A DNA stretch of 6,575 bases. Origin: Acidobacteriota bacterium. Its GTDB lineage: Bacteria; Acidobacteriota; Terriglobia; Terriglobales; Acidobacteriaceae. Made by a program: the position numbers and the translations under genes. Below are positions 1 to 6,550 of this stretch, in pieces; positions within the stretch are counted from its first letter, which is position 1; every line of letters starts with the position of its first letter. The notes beneath the pieces were generated by a model. It was not told the DNA's origin. It saw only the letters and a program-made list of their open reading frames with translations, and searched no databases. The DNA is taken from NCBI GenBank assembly GCA_021778875.1, contig JAJYBT010000150.1:1-6575 (forward strand), in the 5' to 3' direction.

Positions 1-1105
1 TGGTCTCTACCCGCGATGCGCGCAGCAGCCGCGCAATCTGCTTCAGGTGCAACTGCACGGCATAGGCGCGCAGGATTTCGGCTTGGGAGAACTGGAAGCC
101 GGAGGGGCGGATCGCGGCCATGCGCGCCTCCAGTTGCGCAATGTCTTCCTCAAGGTTGAGGCCGGGTGGCGGCACGTGAAACCGCCAATTGTGCGTGCAA
201 CGGGCGACGTAATGGAAGCCGGCGCGGATATCCACGGCCAGCCGCGCGAGAGCTGGCTCCAGTTGCTGTGCGTAGCGGTCGTTGTGGCTGTCTCTGACGG
301 CGAACTCCAGCGCGGCGAGCGCGTCGAAGAGGGAGCGGCCGAACTGCGCCAGCATGCCGAGCCCTTCGCGCCATCCCGGGCCGCCAGAAGGCTCATTGCG
401 AGCCGCCTCGAGTAATTGATTGTTGCTGCGCAGCACGGCCAGAGCGTCCTCGCGCAGGGCTGCAAGGTTTTCAGCAGGCTCTCCGCGAAAGCCCTGGAGA
501 ATGGCCTCAAACAACGCGCCGAGCACGAGGAACTCCTGTGCAAGGCCATCGCGCAGGCGCAGGCGAGCACGATCGGGAAACACGAGTGTGGAGACCAGGA
601 GCGCCACCACGATTCCCAGCACCACCTGACCAACTCTGTCGAGCGCGATGGTCCAGTGCGAGCCGGCGGTCTGAACCAGCATGATGATGGTCACCGTCAC
701 GCCGGCGAGTCGTGAGCTGCTTCGGAATCCGAGCAGGCCGCAAAGAGTGACTGAGGCAAGCACGGCAAGGATATAATTCCATGGCAGCGCGCCGAGCAGC
801 GAGAATGAGAATCCGAACAGCGCTCCAATAAGAGTGCCAAGCAGCCTGTCGCGCGAGGCTGTGATCGTGGACCCGAAGTTGGATTGCAGCACGATGATGG
901 CGCTGATGGCGCCCCAATAGCCGTCATGCAGGCCAAAGTGTATCGCGAGCCACCAGCACAGGGCGGCTGCAAGGGCCGTCTTCGCGGCATGGATCAGCAG
1001 ACGCTGGCGCTCCCAACTGAACAGGCCGCGGCGATGATTCTGCTCCATTCGCAGCTCGACGGCAAGCTGTTGCTGCGACCACGTCTTGTGCGTTGTCAGG
1101 CGCAT
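1..1105 (-). CDS. FUSC / aromatic acid exporter-type membrane protein, partial at its C-terminus
   Basis: This reading frame is open on the minus strand from an ATG at 1105 to the left edge, giving 368 codons; the C-terminus lies outside the window. Residues 42-176 hold about six hydrophobic segments (near 42-58, 62-79, 87-105, 110-126, 132-144 and 151-176). They include the signature stretches GYWGAISAIIVLQ (62-74) and DRLLGTLIGALFG (86-98), which match the FUSC/ArAE membrane domain. From about residue 178 the protein becomes charged and helical, as expected of the cytoplasmic C-terminal part of these exporters. Family members are thought to expel aromatic carboxylic acids or related small molecules across the inner membrane; the substrate here is unknown. 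The start is uncertain: in-frame ATGs also occur at 1162 and 1150, upstream of 1105, and at 1048 within it. None has a convincing Shine-Dalgarno; 1162 has GAGGA but 15 bases away. The gene is divergent from the dehydrogenase at 1298 and no accessory pump subunit is visible. Confidence 0.85.
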   Translation of the reverse strand, partial: MRLTTHKTWSQQQLAVELRMEQNHRRGLFSWERQRLLIHAAKTALAAALCWWLAIHFGLHDGYWGAISAIIVLQSNFGSTITASRDRLLGTLIGALFGFSFSLLGALPWNYILAVLASVTLCGLLGFRSSSRLAGVTVTIIMLVQTAGSHWTIALDRVGQVVLGIVVALLVSTLVFPDRARLRLRDGLAQEFLVLGALFEAILQGFRGEPAENLAALREDALAVLRSNNQLLEAARNEPSGGPGWREGLGMLAQFGRSLFDALAALEFAVRDSHNDRYAQQLEPALARLAVDIRAGFHYVARCTHNWRFHVPPPGLNLEEDIAQLEARMAAIRPSGFQFSQAEILRAYAVQLHLKQIARLLRASRVET

Positions 1106-1297
1106 GTTTCCATTGTGGCGTTGGAGGGACGATCTGATTTCAGAATGCATTGGAAGCTGCATCCCGGGCAGTGACCATCCTCACGCATTGCCTCATTCAA
1201 CCACAATTGAAACGTGCAAGGCGACAGGTCTGCCGCGCGGCAACGCCAGCGTGTAGCATAGGGGGAAGACGATCGCGCAGCGAGCCAACCAAACCTC
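1106..1297. promoter_or_regulatory. Divergent intergenic region with a 12-bp palindrome
   Basis: This 192-bp non-coding stretch lies between two divergently transcribed genes, so it should hold both promoters. It shrinks by up to 57 bp if the FUSC gene starts at 1162. I found no convincing paired -35/-10 hexamers. A TTGAAA at 1207-1212 and a TAGCAT at 1254-1259 exist but are not spaced as one promoter. The only clear structure is the perfect palindrome TGCCGCGCGGCA at 1231-1242, 56 bp upstream of the dehydrogenase start. It could be a dimeric repressor site or simply reflect high GC. Confidence 0.4.
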
Positions 1298-2269
1298 ATG
1301 ATACGAGTGGGATATCCAGCAACATTGTCCGCGGAGCTCTTCGCAGGCTTTCCTGCGGAAGCTGAACTGATTTCACTGCCGGCTCAACTTGATCACGAGG
1401 TAGAGATCGACGTGTGGATTCCGGACCCTTATCCGACGCGCGCGATGCGCGTGTGGCCGCACTTGCGCGGAGTGCGGCTGGTGTTGTCGCTGATGGCGGG
1501 AACGGAATGGATTCCTGGCACGGTGGGGCCGCATGTGACCATCTGCAATGCCCACGGTGCGCACAACATCTCCACCGCGGAGTGGACGCTGTCTGCGATT
1601 CTCGCAATGCTGAAGTACTTTCCGCTTTACCTTGACATTCAGCGAACGGGTGTGTGGAAGCGGCGCTTTGAGGCCAGCGCTCACTACGCGAGCATGACCG
1701 GGGATGCGCATCCGCACTATCCCCCTGTGATGCTGGAGGAGCTGACAGGAAAGACGGTGCTGCTGGTGGGCCACGGCGCCATCGGCAAGGAGATCGAGCG
1801 CATGCTTGCGCCATTTCATGTGAAGATATTGCGCATTGCACGCAGCGCGCGCACCGAGCCGCAGGTCCACGCGGCGAGCGAACTCGACCGCCTGTTGCCG
1901 ATGGCTGAAGTGGTTGTGCTGATTCTGCCGCTGACGGAGGAATCGCGCAGGCTGATCGGGAGGCGGCAGCTTGCGCTGCTGCCGCAAGGCGCATTGCTGG
2001 TGAATGCCGCGCGCGGGCCGGTTGTGCAGACGGATGCGCTGGTGGAGGCGCTGCATGCAGGCAGGATTCGCGCAGCCTTAGACGTGACCGATCCAGAGCC
2101 ACTGCCTGAAGGCCATCCGTTGTGGAGCTGCCCCAACCTGCTCATTACGCCGCATGTTGGCGCATCGAGCCCGCAGTTTGCGCGGCGCGGGCTGAAGGTA
2201 GCCGCGGACGAACTGAGACGCTACATGCACGGCGAACCGCTGCGCAACGCGGTGCAGGTTGCAGTGTGA
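1298..2269 (+). CDS. D-isomer-specific 2-hydroxyacid dehydrogenase (glyoxylate/hydroxypyruvate reductase-like)
   Basis: The 323-residue protein has the usual length of this family, which interconverts 2-oxoacids and D-2-hydroxyacids with NAD(P)(H) in the cytoplasm. The Rossmann dinucleotide motif GHGAIG sits at residues 158-163, after an EELTGKTVLLV lead-in. The catalytic set is complete: Arg239 in NAARG, Glu267 in DPEP and His286 in TPHVG. After the second Rossmann strand (near 176-180) the sequence reads ARSAR rather than showing the acidic residue typical of NAD-specific members, so NADP(H) preference is plausible, as in GhrA-type glyoxylate reductases. The ATG at 1298 is the first start after an in-frame TAG at 1259, and the protein begins at the expected first beta strand. 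No good Shine-Dalgarno precedes it, which suggests weak or leaderless initiation. The exact substrate cannot be read from sequence. The neighbours give no pathway clue: a divergent exporter and a convergent vitamin cluster. Confidence 0.9.
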   Translation: MIRVGYPATLSAELFAGFPAEAELISLPAQLDHEVEIDVWIPDPYPTRAMRVWPHLRGVRLVLSLMAGTEWIPGTVGPHVTICNAHGAHNISTAEWTLSAILAMLKYFPLYLDIQRTGVWKRRFEASAHYASMTGDAHPHYPPVMLEELTGKTVLLVGHGAIGKEIERMLAPFHVKILRIARSARTEPQVHAASELDRLLPMAEVVVLILPLTEESRRLIGRRQLALLPQGALLVNAARGPVVQTDALVEALHAGRIRAALDVTDPEPLPEGHPLWSCPNLLITPHVGASSPQFARRGLKVAADELRRYMHGEPLRNAVQVAV

Positions 2270-2289
2270 TGCAGCGGGGATGAGTCTGC

Positions 2290-2307
2290 GAAGCCGCATT
2301 CTGCTTC
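2290..2307. terminator. Weak hairpin between convergent genes
   Basis: GAAGC and GCTTC form a 5-bp stem around an 8-base loop in the 38-bp gap between the convergent dehydrogenase and PnuC genes. On either strand it could act as a bidirectional terminator. There is no U tract and the stem is short, so this is a position-based guess. Confidence 0.2.
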
Positions 2308-2973
2308 TTAATCGAGATCGCTGGCTGGCGATGGCGACGCTGATGTGAGCGCTGCATCTTGTGTAAAGTTTATTCCGGTTTCGCTGGCAGCTACTTCGGC
2401 GCGACGCCAATCGCGCAGGCCCAGCACGGCCAGCGCCACGAGGGCCGCATAGAGCAGGGCAGTGGGCCACAGATTCTTGTAGAGATACTCGCCTATATAT
2501 ACCAGGTCAACAACGATCCAGAGCCACCAGTTTGCCGTGTGTTTGCGCGCCTGCCACCAACTGGCCACCAGGCTGAAGCTCGTGAGCGTGGCGTCAAGAT
2601 ACGGCAGCGCTGCGTGAAGGCGCTTTGCCAATTCACCCAGCGCGAAGCTGCCCGCAACGCCGGCGACAACGGCAAGCAGCAGGCTCGATGCAGCCAGCGG
2701 AACGATGCGCACCTCGCCCTCTTCGCGCACGCCGCGCCACCAGTGCCACCATCCGTAGAGCGTGAAGGCCAGAAAGAAAATCTGCAGGAGCGCATCAGAG
2801 AGCAATTGGGCACGGTAAAAGACGATGAGGTAAATCACGTCTGCGGCGAGAACCACGGGCCAGCAGAGGAGTGTTCTTCGCGTGGTGAGCCAGATGCCCA
2901 GCACCGTGGTGATGGTGCCGGCGAGCTCAAGCCAATGCGCGGCAAGATAGTTGGCGATGGTTGCCCAGCTCAT
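2308..2973 (-). CDS. pnuC: PnuC-family vitamin transporter (nicotinamide riboside or thiamine type)
   Basis: This 221-residue, seven-helix inner-membrane protein has hydrophobic segments near 16-29, 36-53, 60-77, 92-112, 125-140, 148-165 and 168-187. Two PnuC hallmarks are visible: LYGWWHW at 72-78 after the third helix, and the WWLWIVVDLVYIGEYLYKN stretch at 149-167. PnuC proteins are facilitators of unphosphorylated vitamers (nicotinamide riboside for PnuC, thiamine for PnuT, riboflavin for PnuX/RibM) and need a cytoplasmic kinase to trap the substrate. The partner is probably the kinase encoded just upstream, because the genes overlap by one base (TAATG). A strong AGGAGG inside the end of the kinase gene lies 10 bases before this ATG. 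The gene looks like the last of a three-gene unit headed by the TonB-dependent receptor. The symbol denotes the family only; the substrate could well be thiamine (PnuT). The last 25 residues or so form a polar tail that is probably disordered. Confidence 0.92.
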   Translation of the reverse strand: MSWATIANYLAAHWLELAGTITTVLGIWLTTRRTLLCWPVVLAADVIYLIVFYRAQLLSDALLQIFFLAFTLYGWWHWWRGVREEGEVRIVPLAASSLLLAVVAGVAGSFALGELAKRLHAALPYLDATLTSFSLVASWWQARKHTANWWLWIVVDLVYIGEYLYKNLWPTALLYAALVALAVLGLRDWRRAEVAASETGINFTQDAALTSASPSPASDLD

Positions 2974-2990
2974 TACTTCGACGCCTCCTG
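2971..2990 (-). promoter_or_regulatory. TAATG stop-start overlap with strong internal ribosome binding site
   Basis: The kinase stop codon TAA (2975-2973) shares its last A with the PnuC ATG (2973-2971). Upstream, still within kinase codons, the minus strand reads CAGGAGGCGTCGAAGTAATG, placing GGAGG 10 bases before the ATG. The arrangement predicts translational coupling of kinase and transporter. Confidence 0.8.
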
Positions 2991-4151
2991 CGAGTGCCGG
3001 CGCGCGCGAGCCCAGCCGCGCAACGCATCCAGAAGCCGGCTACCTGAGTCACGAAACCACCGCGCATGTCCCAGCAGATAGTCATCGCTGGCCTGCTTCG
3101 CTTTCATGGGGGAATGCAGCGCGCCAAGAAAGTAGTCCGCCTCAGTGAGCGCGAATTCTGCATGGCACAGGGCAGTCATTGGCGCGATGGCCGCCGCTTC
3201 CTCGGCGCTGAGGGTGCGCTCGCTCTCATAGCCGTCGAGCAGAGCGAACAGGTGATCGAGATGCACCGGAACATCATCAGGCTGCGAGGAAGGCTGCACC
3301 AGCGCCAGCCACTCGACAATGTTGCGCTCAATGGCCTGCGCCAGGTCGTGTGCCGCGTTGGTTCGATCGGCCAGGCCAAAGTCGATGATGGTCGTTGCCC
3401 GCGCATTGTCGCCCGCATTGCTCCAGAAGAGGTTCGATGCATGCAGATCGTTGTGCGTCCACAGGGGAGCGAGCGCGGGCAGCAGCGGCAGGAGCTCCGC
3501 GTGAAAGGGAGCAAGCAGTTCCAGCACATTGGCGCAGTGAGCGCGTGTTGCCTCATGGGCGGCAAGAGAAGGCCGGGCAGCGAGATAAAGCGCCATCGCA
3601 TGTGTGGGATCGGAGGATGCAAAGATGGAGAAGCTGGCCACAAGCGGGCGTACCTTGCGCGGCGGCGCGGCGAATCCGATTGCGGCATTGTGGATCCGAG
3701 CCAGAGTCTGGCCTGCAGAGTGCGCATGCGCCGTTGAACGAAATGGCGTCCACGAGAGCGCGTCTTCGTAGAGGTCCAGGCCTGCGGGTCTCTCGTGTAC
3801 TTCGTAGGTCCACTCGCCGATTTCGATTGCCGTCTGGCCGTCACGAGAAGTAAAGACCTGCGGCACTGCTGCGCCGTGCGCGCGCAGATGCTGCATGAAG
3901 CGATGCTCCTCGACCAGGCCCTCGGCGTCGCGTACCGAGCGGTGATGCCGCTTGACGAAGACAGGTACGTTGGTCGTGGCGACAACACTGGCCGCAGAAA
4001 ACGGCCGTGGGCTCATGGACAGGATTGTAACTGCCTCGCCGCAGGCGGGAAACAGGCCGAGCAGCGCGCGCACTTCATCGAGGGCAAGCGGCGGCCAGTC
4101 GGGCTCCACCAGTGTGCCATCCATTCCGTGCGCTTTGACTGCGGTACTCAT
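2973..4151 (-). CDS. APH/choline-kinase-fold phosphotransferase, probable vitamer-trapping kinase
   Basis: The 392-residue cytoplasmic kinase belongs to the aminoglycoside phosphotransferase superfamily, which includes thiamine kinase ThiK, choline kinase and homoserine kinase II. The catalytic loop HNDLHASN occupies residues 233-240, with Asp235 as probable base and Asn240 as metal ligand. IIDFGLADR follows at 255-263, with Asp257 as the second metal ligand. The likely ATP-binding lysine is Lys67 in VFVKRHH, with Glu81 or Glu82 as its partner. The protein is longer than ThiK (about 270 residues), with extra N-terminal sequence and a basic helical C-terminal tail. It lies between the TonB-dependent receptor (41 bp away) and PnuC (1-base overlap), so phosphorylating an imported vitamin is the most economical role. 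Aminoglycoside resistance is unlikely in this setting. The ATG at 4151 follows an in-frame stop and has an AGG about 5 bases upstream. Substrate is inferred from context, not from sequence. Confidence 0.85.
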   Translation of the reverse strand: MSTAVKAHGMDGTLVEPDWPPLALDEVRALLGLFPACGEAVTILSMSPRPFSAASVVATTNVPVFVKRHHRSVRDAEGLVEEHRFMQHLRAHGAAVPQVFTSRDGQTAIEIGEWTYEVHERPAGLDLYEDALSWTPFRSTAHAHSAGQTLARIHNAAIGFAAPPRKVRPLVASFSIFASSDPTHAMALYLAARPSLAAHEATRAHCANVLELLAPFHAELLPLLPALAPLWTHNDLHASNLFWSNAGDNARATTIIDFGLADRTNAAHDLAQAIERNIVEWLALVQPSSQPDDVPVHLDHLFALLDGYESERTLSAEEAAAIAPMTALCHAEFALTEADYFLGALHSPMKAKQASDDYLLGHARWFRDSGSRLLDALRGWARARRHSQEASK

Positions 4152-4192
4152 GTGAGCCTGCTCATTCCTTCATTCACTTCGGCAACGTGCAA

Positions 4193-6511
4193 CTAGAAAG
4201 TGTAATGGGCCGAGAGCCTCACCGTCGCGGGCGCTCCCAGGTGGATGAATGTGTCGCCATAGCTTGCGCCGGTGTCTTTCCAGTAGCGCTGATTGAACAC
4301 GTTGTCCGCATAGAGTCTGAGTGTGACACGGCCGCTTTCACCGCCGGGAGTGTAGCGCGCGCCGAGGTTGAAAAGGTTGTAGGCATCCACGCTCACAAGG
4401 TCGTCGCGCGTGGCCTGCTTGCGGCCCGTGTAGCTCCAGCCGGGCATCAGATGCAGTCCGCGCGTGTGTGGCAGCAGCATGTCCGCGAATACGGTTGTGT
4501 GCAGTCGCGGCACGTTGATTACCTGCTTGTTGTCAAAGGCGGGCGTGCCGGTATTGCTCGATGTAGCCTGCATGGCTGTTGCCGACGCGGTGAGCTGCAG
4601 CCAGGCGGCGGCCTTGCCCTGCGCATTCAGCTCAATGCCGTTGTGTGTTTCGTGTCCCGCGGGCTCAAAGCACAAATCGCCTGGAATGACGTTGGCCGGG
4701 CAGAAGCTGTCGGCTGTTTGGATCACGCGCGGATAGAAGAAGGGCTGGCGCATGCGGAACAGCGCTGCCGTCAGCAGAACCGTGTGCTGGTACTTGACGC
4801 CGACCTCAGATTGCCGCGTGAAGAAGGGGTCGAGGAACTGGCTTGAGTTGTCCACCCACCAGGGCGCCTGCGGGCCCAGCGAGAGCAGCACGCCGTAGTT
4901 GCCGTAGAACGTGATGTCCTTGATGGGCGTGTAGGTGGCCCCGTACTGCGGCAGCCAGAGCGTGTGCGGCTTTGTGTAGTTGAAGTCGCCCACGCGGACA
5001 TAGCGTCCGCCGGCCACGAGCGCTACGCCGCCGGGCAGGTGCATTCGATCCTGAATGATGCCTGATGCCTGGTGGTTGAAGTCCGCGAGCGTGGCCGGAC
5101 CCGCGTTCTGATAAGGACTCTCGGGCGCGAAGGCAATGTTGGGCTGATTGATGTTCTCCACGCCCAGCGCGGTGTAGACGATGGTTGGCGACAGGTCCAC
5201 GGAGCGGTGGAAGAGCGAACCTCCGCCGACGATGTCGTGAGACACCTCGCCCATTTCAATGTGGCCCTGCACCAGCGCTTCGCCGACGGCGTTGATGCGC
5301 AGCTCGCCGGGGCTGCGGTAGTTGTAGATCTCGTAGCTGCCATCGGGGCAAAAGAAGTAGTAGGGCGAGTCCGGGCAGAGCGAGTTGCCATTTACGTCGA
5401 GCGCCGCGCCGTAGGGCCAGATTACGTTGTCGTCGATGAGCGAGTGGCTGTAGGAGCCGCCGATGCGAGCGGACCAATGCGCGTTGAACGTGTGATTCAG
5501 ACGCGAGCCCGCATTGAATACGTCGAAAGTATTCGGCTTGGACCATGACTGGAAGCCCAGCATCACGGAGGGGTAGACGCGCGCTGGAATCGTGGCGCCG
5601 CCGAGCAACTGGTAGCCGGCCTCGGAGCGCTGGATGCGATGCTGGTACTCGAAATCGGCGAAGAGATTGGTGTCGGGGCTGAGGCGGAACTCGCTGTCCA
5701 GCGCGCCGACGCCGCGCCAGCCATCCGCGTGCTGCACATACGTGTGGATGTTCTCACCGGCGATGTTGAGACGAAGGCCGGGCGCGAACTTCGCGTGGAA
5801 GATGTGGCCCATGTCGAGCGCGCCGTAGGATGTTCCGCGGTGGTCCGTGGCCATGTCGAAGGCCGGGCGCTGCGTTGCATTCGGCTCTTTGGTGACGTAG
5901 TCGATGAGCCCGCCTGCCGAGGCCACGCCGCTTTCCAGGCCTGCGATGCCTTTCACGAGCTCGACGCTCTCCTTATTTTCAAGCGGAACGTCCTGCTCGC
6001 CGGCGATGGTCATGCCGTTAATCTGCAGCGCGGTGGCCAGGTCGATGGGGAATCCGCGAATCTCAAAGTCGCCGTAGTAGCCAACGGGTGCGTAGTCCTC
6101 GCCGACTGACGCGTCGTTCTTGACCACGTCAGAGAGTACGCGCGCCATCTGGTCATTGAGCACGGCGCGGCTCACCGCCGTGACTGAAAGCGGCGTCTCC
6201 TTGAGCAGCGTGCCGTCCAGGTTGCCAGCGGTTACAGCGCTGGTGAGGTAGTCGTCTTTCGCCTCGCCATGGACGACCACGGTGGTGGTCACGGGCGCGG
6301 GCTTCTGCGCGGAGGCAGTCGGAGTTGTTTCTTGAGATTTTGGCGCGCTCGCCTGCGCCTGGCCCTGCGGAAACGCGCGGAGTGGAATAACAAGGCAGCA
6401 AAGGAGGGCAAGCCCCGTCGCCAGCAGGCCGCTCACGGGCCGGAACTGTCGGATGCATGAACGGGATGAACGAGAGTTGGGTGCGATGAAAGCGGCTGCG
6501 CGTGTTGACAT
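4193..6511 (-). CDS. TonB-dependent outer-membrane receptor (siderophore-receptor-like), probable vitamin importer
   Basis: From the ATG at 6511 the protein has 772 residues, a normal length for a TonB-dependent transporter. Residues 1-54 form a signal region with a long basic start and a hydrophobic core (GLLATGLALLCCLVI). A Ser/Thr/Pro/Ala-rich linker and a probable TonB box (TTTVVVHGEA, about 75-84) follow. The plug domain covers about 88-212 and shows LLKETPLSVTAVSR, DFEIRGF, QINGMTIAG and GGLIDYVTKEP, all characteristic of the siderophore-receptor plug. The rest is the beta barrel, ending in RLSAHYTF with the terminal Phe used for outer-membrane assembly. Two Cys pairs (379/388 and 604/614) lie in Pro/aromatic-rich stretches likely to be surface loops. 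The start at 6511 is preferred to the in-frame ATG at 6535 (780 residues) because AGGGG precedes 6511 at good spacing and nothing comparable precedes 6535. Sequence style suggests an iron-siderophore receptor, but the downstream kinase and PnuC point to a vitamin; the ligand is unproven. Confidence 0.9.
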   Translation of the reverse strand: MSTRAAAFIAPNSRSSRSCIRQFRPVSGLLATGLALLCCLVIPLRAFPQGQAQASAPKSQETTPTASAQKPAPVTTTVVVHGEAKDDYLTSAVTAGNLDGTLLKETPLSVTAVSRAVLNDQMARVLSDVVKNDASVGEDYAPVGYYGDFEIRGFPIDLATALQINGMTIAGEQDVPLENKESVELVKGIAGLESGVASAGGLIDYVTKEPNATQRPAFDMATDHRGTSYGALDMGHIFHAKFAPGLRLNIAGENIHTYVQHADGWRGVGALDSEFRLSPDTNLFADFEYQHRIQRSEAGYQLLGGATIPARVYPSVMLGFQSWSKPNTFDVFNAGSRLNHTFNAHWSARIGGSYSHSLIDDNVIWPYGAALDVNGNSLCPDSPYYFFCPDGSYEIYNYRSPGELRINAVGEALVQGHIEMGEVSHDIVGGGSLFHRSVDLSPTIVYTALGVENINQPNIAFAPESPYQNAGPATLADFNHQASGIIQDRMHLPGGVALVAGGRYVRVGDFNYTKPHTLWLPQYGATYTPIKDITFYGNYGVLLSLGPQAPWWVDNSSQFLDPFFTRQSEVGVKYQHTVLLTAALFRMRQPFFYPRVIQTADSFCPANVIPGDLCFEPAGHETHNGIELNAQGKAAAWLQLTASATAMQATSSNTGTPAFDNKQVINVPRLHTTVFADMLLPHTRGLHLMPGWSYTGRKQATRDDLVSVDAYNLFNLGARYTPGGESGRVTLRLYADNVFNQRYWKDTGASYGDTFIHLGAPATVRLSAHYTF

Positions 6512-6550
6512 GAATTCCCCTTGCTTCAACTTCATGAAACAGGAGAACTC
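6512..6550 (-). promoter_or_regulatory. Leader hairpin that sequesters the receptor ribosome binding site
   Basis: On the minus strand the arm GAGTTCTCCT (6550-6541) pairs with AGGGGAATTC (6521-6512), and the inner arms GTTTC (6540-6536) and GAAGC (6527-6523) continue the helix. That gives 15 pairs, three of them G-U, with one bulged A and an 8-base loop (6535-6528). The 3' arm contains the Shine-Dalgarno bases (6521-6517) and ends right next to the ATG at 6511. The alternative in-frame ATG at 6535 sits in the apical loop. There is no U tract, so a transcription terminator is unlikely. Whether the hairpin forms in the cell and what opens it are not visible; the upstream leader is cut off by the window edge. 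Confidence 0.5.

Noticed and set aside
43..917. Several overlapping open frames of 70-196 residues on both strands in the first kilobase
   Set aside because: All lie across the FUSC-type frame, which alone has ordered transmembrane segments and family signatures. The others are Arg/Ser/Pro-rich shadows.
1207..1259. Sigma70 promoter built from TTGAAA (1207) and TAGCAT (1254)
   Set aside because: The spacing is 41 bp, far from 16-18, and neither element has a partner at the right distance.
1296..2102. 268-residue open frame antisense to the dehydrogenase
   Set aside because: The composition is Arg/Ser/Ala/Pro-rich with no domain or membrane pattern, and it lies opposite a gene with full catalytic motifs. 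It is a by-product of GC-biased codon use.
2359..3081. 240-residue plus-strand open frame over the PnuC gene
   Set aside because: It has no recognisable fold and is polar and charged throughout, while the opposite strand has clear PnuC helices and motifs.
2973..4151. Aminoglycoside resistance gene
   Set aside because: The APH fold is shared with many metabolic kinases. Position within a transporter cluster and lack of mobile elements argue against a resistance role.
4153..4164. Inverted repeat TGAGC-AG-GCTCA just upstream of the kinase start
   Set aside because: The 2-base centre forces it down to a 4-bp stem with a CAGG loop. That is too weak to call a regulatory hairpin despite overlapping the ribosome binding site.
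4193..6511. Firm assignment as a ferric-siderophore receptor
   Set aside because: The plug resembles that family, but no iron-uptake genes or Fur-like box are visible, and the downstream genes suggest vitamin transport.
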